This document shows, piece by piece, positions 26,351-34,767 of a DNA stretch of 64,000 nt. How positions within the stretch are numbered: the stretch's first letter is position 1; every line of letters starts with the position of its first letter. Origin of the DNA: Actinomadura oligospora ATCC 43269. GTDB taxonomy: Bacteria; Actinomycetota; Actinomycetes; Streptosporangiales; Streptosporangiaceae. Location: assembly GCF_000518265.1 (NCBI RefSeq), contig NZ_KI912410.1:972774-1036773 (forward strand), given 5' to 3'. The position numbers and the translations under genes are program-made. The notes under the pieces were generated by a model, which was not told where the DNA came from, did no database searches, and saw only the letters and a list, made by a program, of their open reading frames with translations.

Positions 26351-28321
26351 GTGGCTGACCGGGATCTGAGGGCCTTGGCCCGTGCTCGAGGTGTCCTGAC
26401 GGAGTACGTCGACTGGCGTGGACGCGAGGCCGAGGTGTCCGTCGAGACACTCCGGGCCGTCCTGACCTCGCTCGGGGCGGACGTCTCGACGTCCCGGGCC
26501 GTCCGGGACGGGCTGGCGGCGGCGCGGGCCGCCGAACAGCGGGGACTTCCGCCGGTCGTGGTCGCGCGGCCCGGCCGTCCGCCGGTGGAGGAGGGTGCGG
26601 TCGCGCTCGCGGACGGGCGCGTCCTCGATCTTCCGGCGGCCGAGGAGCTGCCGCTCGGCTGGCACCGGCTGACCGTCGGCGGCGAGGAGGCGGCCCTGCT
26701 CGTCGCGCCGGAGCGGCTCGGCGCTGGGCCGCGCGCGTGGGGGCTGACGGCGCAGCTGTACTCGGTCCGGTCGCGGGCGTCCTGGGGGATGGGCGATCTT
26801 CGGGACCTCGCCGACCTCGCCGTGTGGGGCGCGCGGCAGGGGGCGGGGTTCGTCCTGGTCAACCCGCTGCACGCGGCCGAGCCCGTCCCGCCGGTCGGGC
26901 CGTCGCCGTACTCGCCGATGAGCCGTCGCTTCACGAGCCCCCTGTACCTCCGGGTCGAGGACGTCCCCGAGTACGCCGCCCTCCCGCCGGACGAGCGCGA
27001 CCGCGTGGACCGCCTCAGCGCGCCCCTGAGGGCCCGGAACGCGTCCCTGGACGTCCTGGACCGGGACGCGGTCCACACGGCCAAGATGCGCGCCCTGGAG
27101 GTCCTTTACGCGGCTTTTAAGGGGCATGTCTCGTATGCGGTGTATCGCCGCCGGGAAGGCGCGCCCCTCACGGCCTTCGCCACGTGGTGCGCGCTGTGCG
27201 AGGAGCAGGGGCCGGACTGGCGCGCGTGGCCCGCCGAGCTGCGCGACGCCGACGGCAGGGCCCTCGCGGCGGCCTCGCGGCGGCTCGCCGGCCGCGTGGA
27301 CTTCCACGCCTGGCTCCAGTGGCGGCTCGAAGGGCAGCTGGGCGCGGCGCAGGCCGCCGCGCGCGAGGCCGGGATGACGATCGGGATCGTCCACGACCTG
27401 GCGGTCGGCGTCCACCCGTCCGGCGCGGACGCCTGGATGTACCGGACGCTGTTCGCGCCCGGCATGAGCGTCGGCGCGCCGCCGGACGCCTTCAACCAGC
27501 TCGGCCAGGACTGGGGCCAGCCGCCCTGGCACCCCGGACACCTCGCCGAGGCCGCCTACCTGCCCTTCCGCGGCATGGTCGCGGCGGCGCTCCGGCACGG
27601 CGGCGGGCTCCGGCTCGACCACGCGATGCAGGTGTCGCGGCTGTGGTGGATCCCGGACGGCGCGTCCCCGGCGGACGGCGCGTACGTCGCCTACGACCGG
27701 GACGCGATGCTGTCCGCGCTGACCTGGGAGGCCGCCCGCACCGGCGGCGTGGTGATCGCCGAGGACCTCGGCACCGTCGAACCCGGCCTCCGCGAGGACC
27801 TCGCCGCGCGCGGCCTGCATGGGACGTCCCTGCTCTGGTTCGAACGCGACGGTTCGGGCCGTCCGAAACGGCCGGGGGAGTGGCGCGAGGCGTCCCTGGC
27901 GACGGTCGGGACGCACGACATGCCGCCGATCACCGGGATGCTGCACGGCGACCACCTCGCGCTGCGCGACCGCCTCGGCCTGCTCACCCGCCCGCTGGCG
28001 GACGAGATCGCCGACCACCGCCGCACTCTGGCCGGATGGCTCGACCTCCTCGCCGCCGAGGGCCTGCTGGCCACGTCCCCGGCGACGGTCCTCGCGGCCC
28101 TCGACTCCGGCTCGTCCGCGCACGACGCCGAGGTCGTCCACGCCCTGCACGGGTTCCTGCGCCGTACCCCGGCCCGCCTGGCCGGGCTCGCGCTCGTCGA
28201 CCTCGTGGGGGAGCGCCGCACCCAGAACCAGCCCGGCACGACCGACGAGTACCCGAACTGGCGGGTCCCGCTCGCGGACGCGTCGGGCCGTCCCGTCCTG
28301 CTGGACGACCTGCCCGACTAG
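26351..28321 (+). CDS. malQ: 4-alpha-glucanotransferase (amylomaltase, GH77)
   Basis: The 656-residue enzyme transfers alpha-1,4-glucan segments between maltodextrins. The N-terminal 130 residues are the extra domain of actinobacterial MalQ. Catalytic motifs are LRLDHAMQVSRLWW (nucleophile Asp), VIAEDLGTVEP (acid Glu) and GTHDMPPITGM (stabilising Asp). QLYSVRSRASWGMGDLRDL is the family signature. It starts at GTG 26351. Its TAG stop shares CTAG with the stop of the convergent gene at 28318. Confidence 0.93.
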   Translation: MADRDLRALARARGVLTEYVDWRGREAEVSVETLRAVLTSLGADVSTSRAVRDGLAAARAAEQRGLPPVVVARPGRPPVEEGAVALADGRVLDLPAAEELPLGWHRLTVGGEEAALLVAPERLGAGPRAWGLTAQLYSVRSRASWGMGDLRDLADLAVWGARQGAGFVLVNPLHAAEPVPPVGPSPYSPMSRRFTSPLYLRVEDVPEYAALPPDERDRVDRLSAPLRARNASLDVLDRDAVHTAKMRALEVLYAAFKGHVSYAVYRRREGAPLTAFATWCALCEEQGPDWRAWPAELRDADGRALAAASRRLAGRVDFHAWLQWRLEGQLGAAQAAAREAGMTIGIVHDLAVGVHPSGADAWMYRTLFAPGMSVGAPPDAFNQLGQDWGQPPWHPGHLAEAAYLPFRGMVAAALRHGGGLRLDHAMQVSRLWWIPDGASPADGAYVAYDRDAMLSALTWEAARTGGVVIAEDLGTVEPGLREDLAARGLHGTSLLWFERDGSGRPKRPGEWREASLATVGTHDMPPITGMLHGDHLALRDRLGLLTRPLADEIADHRRTLAGWLDLLAAEGLLATSPATVLAALDSGSSAHDAEVVHALHGFLRRTPARLAGLALVDLVGERRTQNQPGTTDEYPNWRVPLADASGRPVLLDDLPD

Positions 28322-29295
28322 GCGAGCGCCACGAGCAGCCTGCGGGAGACCTCCGCCAGCAGGTCGTCCGGGACGAGCTCGGTGGCGCCGATCACCGAGA
28401 ACAGGCCGGGCAGGCCGGGGAGCGGGTAGCCGTCGGTGTCCTCGTTCTTCAGGGCCTCCTCGCCCAGCGGATGGTGCCGCAGCGACGACCGGGCCCGCGC
28501 CCACGCCGTCTGCACCTCCTCCGGCGACGGCACTCCGAAACCGTGCCCGACCGGCGCGGCGTGCCGCAGCCGCACCAGGGCGCTGTCGGCGAAGTCCGCC
28601 GCGAGGCGGCAGCGGTCGACCAGGTCGCGCCGGGCGCCCTCGTCCAGGCGGGTCATCACGCTGCACGGCGTCCGGCAGCGCGCCGCGCAGTCGCCGAGCG
28701 CCCGCGCCACCTGGCTGTGCTGCCGGTCGAGGTAGGCGCGCCAGCCCGGCCCGGGCTCGTTCGCGACCCGCAGCGTCCGCTCGCACGCGGACCGCTCGGG
28801 CCGCGTGTGGTCGCAGTTGCGTTCCGACCCCGGCTCGACCGGCACCCCGAACCGGCTGCCCGGCCCGGTCACCGACCGTCCGATCAGCGCCGGGTCGCCC
28901 GCGTGCCCGAGCACCGGCTCCCACGCCAGCATCGGCGCGTACTCGCTCGCGATGTGGACGGCCGCGACCAGCGGCGCCATCTCCCGCCGCCGCCACCGGA
29001 TCTCGATGACCTCCAGCAGCAGCCGGTACGCCGGACGCAGGCTCGCCAGCGCCCCGCGCGGCCGCTCCTTGGCCGTCTGCGGCATCCGGCTCGCGCGCGC
29101 CCGGTCGAGCAGGTCCTTCGGGACCTCCCCGGCCTCCTCCGGCATCCCGAAGTCCTCGGCGTCCAGGTCCAGCACCCGCTGCCCGAACGCGCACAGCGGC
29201 GGGACCGGCCCCCGTCCGCCCGTCGTCAGGGCCTCCAGATCCCCGAACGCCTGCCGCTTCGCCAACACCCTGAGCACGTCCCGCGCGGTCTCCAC
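28318..29295 (-). CDS. Cysteine/histidine-containing hypothetical protein, 325 aa
   Basis: I do not recognise a family. The protein is soluble and mostly helical, with an N-terminal LRVLAKRQAFGDLEAL and a C-terminal SVIGATELVPDDLLAEVSRR. The middle clusters cysteines and histidines: NCDHTRPERSACERT, then DCAARCRTPCSVM and DRCR, which could form a metal site. GTG 29295 is chosen; no clear ribosome site precedes it. It overlaps the malQ stop tail to tail by sharing CTAG (28318-28321). Confidence 0.6.
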   Translation of the reverse strand: METARDVLRVLAKRQAFGDLEALTTGGRGPVPPLCAFGQRVLDLDAEDFGMPEEAGEVPKDLLDRARASRMPQTAKERPRGALASLRPAYRLLLEVIEIRWRRREMAPLVAAVHIASEYAPMLAWEPVLGHAGDPALIGRSVTGPGSRFGVPVEPGSERNCDHTRPERSACERTLRVANEPGPGWRAYLDRQHSQVARALGDCAARCRTPCSVMTRLDEGARRDLVDRCRLAADFADSALVRLRHAAPVGHGFGVPSPEEVQTAWARARSSLRHHPLGEEALKNEDTDGYPLPGLPGLFSVIGATELVPDDLLAEVSRRLLVALA

Positions 29296-29434
29296 CCCGT
29301 AACTCTGCCACGCGTTTTCCCCGCCTCGCCCCGCCCGTCCGTGGAAAACCTTCCGCCGCCGCCCTTGCCCGCCCGAGCCCGCCGTGTCACCATCACCCCG
29401 TGATCAACAGAAGGGGGCTTGACGCCCCGGTGCG

Positions 29435-30673
29435 ATGACGCACCCCACGCCGCCCACGCGCGGCGCTCTGAGAACCGCGGCCGATGCCAGGCGAGACGCA
29501 CTCGACACCGTGCGCCGGGCGATCCGGATCCGCGACGAATGGATCGATGAGGGCCTCTCCGCCCTCCCCGCGGACCGTCCGGCCGCCGAAGCGGCCATTT
29601 CCGAGCTGTACACCCGCGTCCGAAGACCCGTGCCCCGCTTCGTCTGGGTGCCGTCCCCGGCCGCGGCCACGGACGCCGGTGTCTCGGCGCGTCCGACGCT
29701 CCCGCCCCGCTTCGACGCGCTGCCGCGCCACCGCGACGACTGGCCGACCGCCGGCCTCATCGCGGCCCAGTACGCGCGGCTGGGCTACCGCATAGGTGAG
29801 GTGGTGAGTCTGCGGAGACGCCGCTACGGCACCTACCTCTTCGACCCCTGGCGGACGGACGCGCCCGAACAGGCCGTCCGGCAGGGCACGGACGCGATGC
29901 TGGTCGTGTCGCGGGCGGTGATCCCGGCGCTCACCCGGACCGTCCGGGACTCGGTGCTGGTTCCGCTCCGCGACCTCCTGAACTCGGAGGGCGGGGACCC
30001 GTCCGGGTACTCCTGCTTCGGCCAGCACGGCGTCCACCAGGTCGGCGCGTACGACCTCTGGCGCCGCAGCGGGCTGCTGCGCTTTCGCCCGGAGGAGTCG
30101 GAGGCGCTCGACGTGTGGACGGCGCTCGCGCGCTCCTGCGGCTGGTGGTGGCCGGGCGACGAGGTCTGCGTGGTGTCCGAGCGTCCCGTGGAGGTCCGCG
30201 CCGAGCCCGCCCCCGACGGCGGACGGCGTCCGCACAGCCTGGACGGCCCGGCGGTCCGCTACGCCGACGGCTGGGGCTTCCACGCGGTGAACGGCACACG
30301 CGTCCCGGAATGGGTCATCACCGACCCGACCCCGGAGCGCATCGCCGCCGAACCCAACATCGAGGTCCGCCGCTGCGCCATCGAGCGCATCGGCTGGGAC
30401 GCCTACACCGAGGCCGCGGGCCTCCGGCTCGTCGGCGCCGCCCCGGACCCCGGAAACCCCGGCTCCGAGCTGCGCCTGTTCGATCTGCCGAGCGACACCT
30501 GGGGCACCCCCGCGCGGCTGCTCCTCGCCGTCAACGGATCCCTCGAACGCGACGGCACCCGCCGCCGGTACGGCCTGACCGTCCCGGTGGACCTCCCCGA
30601 CCCGGTCGCGGCCGCCGCCTGGACCTACGGCCTCGGCCCCGACCAGTACGCCCGGCTCCAGCGCCGGACCTGA
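29435..30673 (+). CDS. DUF6745-type hypothetical protein, 412 aa
   Basis: The N-terminal half is helical (IRIRDEWIDEGLSALPADRP) and the C-terminal half has the pattern I associate with DUF6745: WWWPGDEVCVVSERPVEV, HSLDGPAVRYADGWGFHAVN, GTRVPEWVITDPTPERIAAE. Such proteins are of unknown function. It is followed 13 bp later by a 158-residue gene on the same strand, probably as an operon. Confidence 0.65.
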   Translation: MTHPTPPTRGALRTAADARRDALDTVRRAIRIRDEWIDEGLSALPADRPAAEAAISELYTRVRRPVPRFVWVPSPAAATDAGVSARPTLPPRFDALPRHRDDWPTAGLIAAQYARLGYRIGEVVSLRRRRYGTYLFDPWRTDAPEQAVRQGTDAMLVVSRAVIPALTRTVRDSVLVPLRDLLNSEGGDPSGYSCFGQHGVHQVGAYDLWRRSGLLRFRPEESEALDVWTALARSCGWWWPGDEVCVVSERPVEVRAEPAPDGGRRPHSLDGPAVRYADGWGFHAVNGTRVPEWVITDPTPERIAAEPNIEVRRCAIERIGWDAYTEAAGLRLVGAAPDPGNPGSELRLFDLPSDTWGTPARLLLAVNGSLERDGTRRRYGLTVPVDLPDPVAAAAWTYGLGPDQYARLQRRT

Positions 30674-30686
30674 GACCCCCACGGTG

Positions 30687-31163
30687 ATGCCCATGACCAC
30701 GGTGAAGCCCATGACCATGACCCTGTCCGACCTCACCCGGCAGACCGGCCTCGACGTCCTCGACCACCTCGAGATGGACGTCGCGATCCCCGTCCTCGCG
30801 GGCCCGCAGGCCCAGGGCGACCTGCTCATCGTCCCGTTCGACGACCTGGCCGGGGCCGTGACCGTCCCGGAGTGGGCCCGCTGGCGCCCGGTCCCGCCGG
30901 ACGGCGTGGAGGTGCTGCGCGGCGGCGCGGGCGGCAACCCGCACACGCTCGTCGCCGAGCCGCACACGTGCCGCTGGACCGAGGACGTCGGCGACCTGGA
31001 GAATCTCGCGCTCGGCGTGCTCTGGGCGGACCATCCCGTCCACCTGATGCACCCGGAGCACGGCGGCTCCGGAATCGCCCCCGGCACCTATGTCATCCGC
31101 CGCCAGCGCGAAGGCCGAGGCCGGACCACCGGTCGCGTCCAGCGCATGTACGTCTACGACTGA
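30687..31163 (+). CDS. Hypothetical protein partnered with the DUF6745 gene
   Basis: The product is about 158 residues. The start is uncertain: ATGs at 30687, 30693, 30711 and 30717 are all in frame and the ribosome site is weak. The body is LSDLTRQTGLDVLDHLEMDV, LLIVPFDDLAG, then HTLVAEPHTCRWTEDVGDLE and HPVHLMHPEHGGSGIAPG, ending YVIRRQREGRG. Several His and one Cys could bind a ligand. The family is not recognised. Position suggests it works with, or inhibits, the upstream DUF6745 protein. Confidence 0.6.
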   Translation: MPMTTVKPMTMTLSDLTRQTGLDVLDHLEMDVAIPVLAGPQAQGDLLIVPFDDLAGAVTVPEWARWRPVPPDGVEVLRGGAGGNPHTLVAEPHTCRWTEDVGDLENLALGVLWADHPVHLMHPEHGGSGIAPGTYVIRRQREGRGRTTGRVQRMYVYD

Positions 31164-31194
31164 CCCGCATGACATACGACTGACGCGCATGACA
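31155..31194 (+). repeat. 20-bp tandem duplication spanning a stop codon
   Basis: TACGACTGACCCGCATGACA (31155-31174) is followed directly by a copy differing at one base (31175-31194). The first copy holds the last two codons and the stop of the preceding gene. Confidence 0.85.
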
Positions 31195-31196
31195 AA

Positions 31197-31220
31197 GGCC
31201 GCCCGGCGGGCCGGGCGGCC
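31197..31220. terminator. Bidirectional terminator hairpin before pepN
   Basis: A perfect 10-bp stem GGCCGCCCGG/CCGGGCGGCC with a CGGG loop lies between the convergent stops at 31163 and 31238. Confidence 0.75.
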
Positions 31221-31237
31221 TGGTGTCGTGCTGCGCG

Positions 31238-33772
31238 TCAGGAGGCGGTGGCGTCCTTGGCGCGGGCCTTGAGGGCGCGGGTGATGCCGTCGCGGCCCTC
31301 GGACAGGAGGCGGACGAGGGCGGACGGGGGGTTCTCGTCCGCGATGTACGCCTCGGTGCGGTCGACGATGGACTGGTCGACCACGAGGAAGGGGTAGCCG
31401 CTCTCGGCGAACGTCTGGGACGTGTCGCTCGACCACTCCTTCCAGACGCGGCCGACCTCGGCGAAGTACCTGTCCACGTACGGGAGGAGCAGTTCGGCCT
31501 GGTCGGGGTCGACGAAGCCGCCGATGGTCGCGCGGAAGACGGCGTTCGGCAGCGTGCCGGAGACGATCTTGTCCCAGGCGGCGGCCTTGGCCTCGGCGGT
31601 CGGGATCGCGGCGGCGCCGGCGGCGGCGTGGCGCTCGCCCGCGGCCGTCGGGTCGCGCTTCAGCTCGGCGTCCAGGTCGGCCTGGCCCGCCTCGCCGGTG
31701 ACGACCAAGCGGCGCAGGAGGGTCCAGCGCAGCTCGGTGTCGACGGTGAGGCCGTCGAGGACCTGCGAGCCGTCCAGCAGGCCCCTGACGTAGGCCAGGT
31801 GCTCGGCCGAGGACGCGACCGCGGTGAACGCCTGGACGTAGGCGAGCTGGAAGTCCGAGCCGGGCGCGGCCTCGCGGGCCAGGTCGTACAGGGCGTCCGC
31901 CATCAGGCGCAGGCCCTCGGGACGCCACGACGGGTCCGCGTACTGCTGGACGGCCGTGCGCGCCTGCCGCAGCAGGGTCTGGGTGACCATGATGTCGGTG
32001 ACGCCGCGGATGCCCGACAGGACCAGCCGGACGTAGTCGCGGGTGGCCATCTCGGCGTCGCGGGTCATGTCCCACGCGGCCGACCAGCACAGCGCGCGGG
32101 GCAGGCTGTCCCTGATGTCGCCGATGCCGTCGACGAGGGTCTGCAGCGAGTGGTCGTCGAGCCGGACCTTGGTGTAGGTCAGGTCGTCGTCGTTCACCAG
32201 GATCAGGTCAGGGCGCTTGTCGCCGACCAGCTCGGGCACCTCGGTGCGCGCGCCGACGACGTCCAGCTCGACCCGGCGGCGGCGGACGATGCCGTCCGGC
32301 GTCCGGTCGTACAGGCCGATCGCCAGGCGGTGCGAGCGCAGCGTCGGGTAGTCGGCCTTCGCCTCCTGCTGGACGGCGAACGAGGTGAAGTTGCCGTCGG
32401 CGTCCAGCTCGTAGACCGGCCGCATGGTGTTGACGCCCGCGGTCTCGAGCCACTCCTTCGACCAGGACGTCAGCTCGCGTCCGGACGTCTGCTCCAGCGC
32501 GCCGAGCAGGTCGGCGAGGACGGTGTTGCCCCATGCGTGCCGGTCGAAGTAGTGCCGGACGCCCTCGAGGAAGTTGTCCCGCCCGACATAGGCCACCAGC
32601 TGCTTCAGGACGCTCGCGCCCTTGGCGTAGGTGATGCCGTCGAAGTTGACCTCCACGGCCCGGATGTCGGGGATGTCGGCCGAGATCGGGTGCGTGGACG
32701 GCAGCTGGTCCTGCCGGTACGCCCACGCCTTCTCCAGGTTCGCGAACGTCGTCCAGGCGCCCTTCCACTTGGTCGCCTCGGACTGGCACAGGACGCTCAT
32801 GAACGTCGCGAACGACTCGTTCAGCCACAGGTCGTCCCACCAGCGCATGGTGACCAGGTCGCCGAACCACATGTGCGCCATCTCGTGCAGGATCGTCTCG
32901 GCGCGGCGCTCGTAGGCGGCGTCGGTGACCCGCGACCGGAAGACGTAGTCCTCCAGGAAGGTGACGCAGCCCGCGTTCTCCATCGCGCCCGCGTTGAACT
33001 CCGGCACGAACAGCTGGTCGTACTTGGAGAACGGGTACGGACGGCCGAAGACCTCCTCGAAGAACGCGAAGCCCTGGCGGGTCACGTCCACGATCGCGTC
33101 GGCGTCCAGGTGCTCGGCGAGCGACGCGCGGCAGAACACGCCGAGCGGGATGACCGAGCCGTCCGCGCGGCGGTACTCGTCCCGGACGACGTGGTACGGA
33201 CCGGCGACCAGCGCGGTGATGTAGGTCGAGATCCGCGGCGTCCTCGGGAAGTGCCGGACCTGGCCCGCGACCTTGTCGGGGGCCTCGTTGGACACGACCT
33301 GCCAGTCCTCGGGGGCGGTGATCGTGAACTCGTGGGCCGCCTTGAGGTCCGGCTGGTCGAAGCAGGTGAACATCCGGTGCGCGTCGGCCGTCTCGAACTG
33401 GGTGTACAGGTACACCGACCGGTCGACCGGGTCGACGAAGCGGTGCAGGCCCTCGCCGGAGTTGGAGTACGTCGCGTCCGCCACGACCTTCAGCACGTTG
33501 TCGGCGGCGAGGTCGGGCAGCGGGACGCGGCCCTTCTCGGCGTCGTAGGACGCCGGGTCGAGCGCCCGGCCGTTCAGCGTCACCTCGTGCACGACCCCGC
33601 CGTGCAGGTCGACGAAGGTCGAGGCGCCCGGCTCGGCGCAGCCGAACCGGATCACGGTGGTCGAGCCGAACCGCTCGGCGCCGGTCGTCAGGTCGAGCTC
33701 CACCTCGTACGACTCGACGGTGAGCAGCCGCGCCCGTTCCCGCGCCTCGTCGCGCGTGAGGTTGCCTGCCAC
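31238..33772 (-). CDS. pepN: Aminopeptidase N (M1 metallopeptidase)
   Basis: The 844-residue enzyme removes N-terminal residues from peptides in the cytoplasm. Exopeptidase motif GAMENAGCVTF and zinc site HEMAHMWFGDLVTM...NESFA (H-E-x-x-H, distal Glu) are present. The length fits the Streptomyces lividans PepN type. GTG 33772 is chosen because GAGGGAG precedes it by 5 nt and AGNLTRDEARERARLL matches the family N-terminus; a longer frame to 33928 adds low-complexity residues. Confidence 0.95.
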   Translation of the reverse strand: MAGNLTRDEARERARLLTVESYEVELDLTTGAERFGSTTVIRFGCAEPGASTFVDLHGGVVHEVTLNGRALDPASYDAEKGRVPLPDLAADNVLKVVADATYSNSGEGLHRFVDPVDRSVYLYTQFETADAHRMFTCFDQPDLKAAHEFTITAPEDWQVVSNEAPDKVAGQVRHFPRTPRISTYITALVAGPYHVVRDEYRRADGSVIPLGVFCRASLAEHLDADAIVDVTRQGFAFFEEVFGRPYPFSKYDQLFVPEFNAGAMENAGCVTFLEDYVFRSRVTDAAYERRAETILHEMAHMWFGDLVTMRWWDDLWLNESFATFMSVLCQSEATKWKGAWTTFANLEKAWAYRQDQLPSTHPISADIPDIRAVEVNFDGITYAKGASVLKQLVAYVGRDNFLEGVRHYFDRHAWGNTVLADLLGALEQTSGRELTSWSKEWLETAGVNTMRPVYELDADGNFTSFAVQQEAKADYPTLRSHRLAIGLYDRTPDGIVRRRRVELDVVGARTEVPELVGDKRPDLILVNDDDLTYTKVRLDDHSLQTLVDGIGDIRDSLPRALCWSAAWDMTRDAEMATRDYVRLVLSGIRGVTDIMVTQTLLRQARTAVQQYADPSWRPEGLRLMADALYDLAREAAPGSDFQLAYVQAFTAVASSAEHLAYVRGLLDGSQVLDGLTVDTELRWTLLRRLVVTGEAGQADLDAELKRDPTAAGERHAAAGAAAIPTAEAKAAAWDKIVSGTLPNAVFRATIGGFVDPDQAELLLPYVDRYFAEVGRVWKEWSSDTSQTFAESGYPFLVVDQSIVDRTEAYIADENPPSALVRLLSEGRDGITRALKARAKDATAS

Positions 33773-34056
33773 GTGTACTCCCTCGTGGTCAAAGTGCGTC
33801 GTCAAAGAACCCTGTCCCCCCATGTCTACCAATGCCCGGGCCCCCGCGGCGTCGGCGGCGCCGTTCGATGCGAGGGAGGGGCGCCTTGTTCGCCGTGAGC
33901 AGGACGAAATGTGGCGGTGAGGGGTCACGCGGACACCGCCCGTACGCTGGTCACGGCGTCGCGAGTGCCCGACTTCGCATCCGCGTGCGGGAATGCGGAG
34001 GGATCGGCCGGGGTTGCCGCTGACAAGTTCTGGCGTGGCCCCTGAGGAGGATGACG

Positions 34057-34659
34057 ATGTCCCAGCGCGTGGACTTCTGGTTCGACCCGCTGTGCCCGTG
34101 GGCGTGGATCACGTCCCGGTGGATCCACGAGGTGGCGGAGCACCGCGATCTCGACGTCCACTGGCACGTGATGAGCCTGTCGGTCCTCAACGAGGACAAG
34201 GACGTGCCGCAGGAGTACAAGGACATGATCGAGCGGGGCTGGGGTCCGGTCCGGATCGCCATCGCCGCCGAGCAGAAGTACGGCGCGGAGGCCCTCGGAC
34301 GGCTCTACACCGAGCTCGGCACGCGCCGGCACCACGACCGCCGCGAGTGGAGCCCGGAGCTGTTCCGCGAGGCGCTGACCGCCGCGGGCCTGGACCCGGA
34401 GCTGGCCTCGGCCGCGGACGACACCTCGCTCGACCCGGCCGTCCGCGCGTCCCACAAGGACGGCATCGACCGTGTCGGCCAGGAGGTCGGCACCCCGGTC
34501 ATCGAGATCGACGGGCACGCGTTCTTCGGCCCGGTCGTCACGCCGATCCCGCGCGGCGAGCAGGCGCTGCGGCTCTTCGACGGCGTCCTCGCGGTCGCGT
34601 CGGTGGACGGCTTCTACGAGCTCAAGCGCACCCGCACCCGCGACCCGATCTTCGACTGA
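34057..34659 (+). CDS. Rv2466c-like DsbA-family mycothiol-dependent reductase, one-cysteine variant
   Basis: The 200-residue protein aligns end to end with Mycobacterium tuberculosis Rv2466c as I recall it: VDFWFDPLCPWAWITSRW, AWGPVRIAIAAEQ-like WGPVRIAIAAEQKYG, VGTPVIEIDGHAFFGPV and FYELKRTRTRDPIFD. Rv2466c is a thioredoxin-fold, mycothiol-dependent reductase. The active site here is C-P-W-A instead of C-P-W-C, so the resolving Cys is absent and a monothiol mechanism with mycothiol is implied. ATG 34057 is preferred over 34051 because GAGGAGG (34044-34050) then has correct spacing. Confidence 0.88.
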   Translation: MSQRVDFWFDPLCPWAWITSRWIHEVAEHRDLDVHWHVMSLSVLNEDKDVPQEYKDMIERGWGPVRIAIAAEQKYGAEALGRLYTELGTRRHHDRREWSPELFREALTAAGLDPELASAADDTSLDPAVRASHKDGIDRVGQEVGTPVIEIDGHAFFGPVVTPIPRGEQALRLFDGVLAVASVDGFYELKRTRTRDPIFD

Positions 34660-34767
34660 CCGGGTCGGCGCGGCCGGACGCCGGGTCCTGAGGATCGTCA
34701 GGCATCAGGGGGCAGGGCCCGGCGAACCGGGCCCGTACCCTCGGGGGGCCAAGGAGGTAGGGCCTGG

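Noticed and set aside
31223..33898. Long plus-strand frame antisense to pepN
   Set aside because: Val/Gly/Arg-rich composition and no domain; pepN is complete on the other strand.
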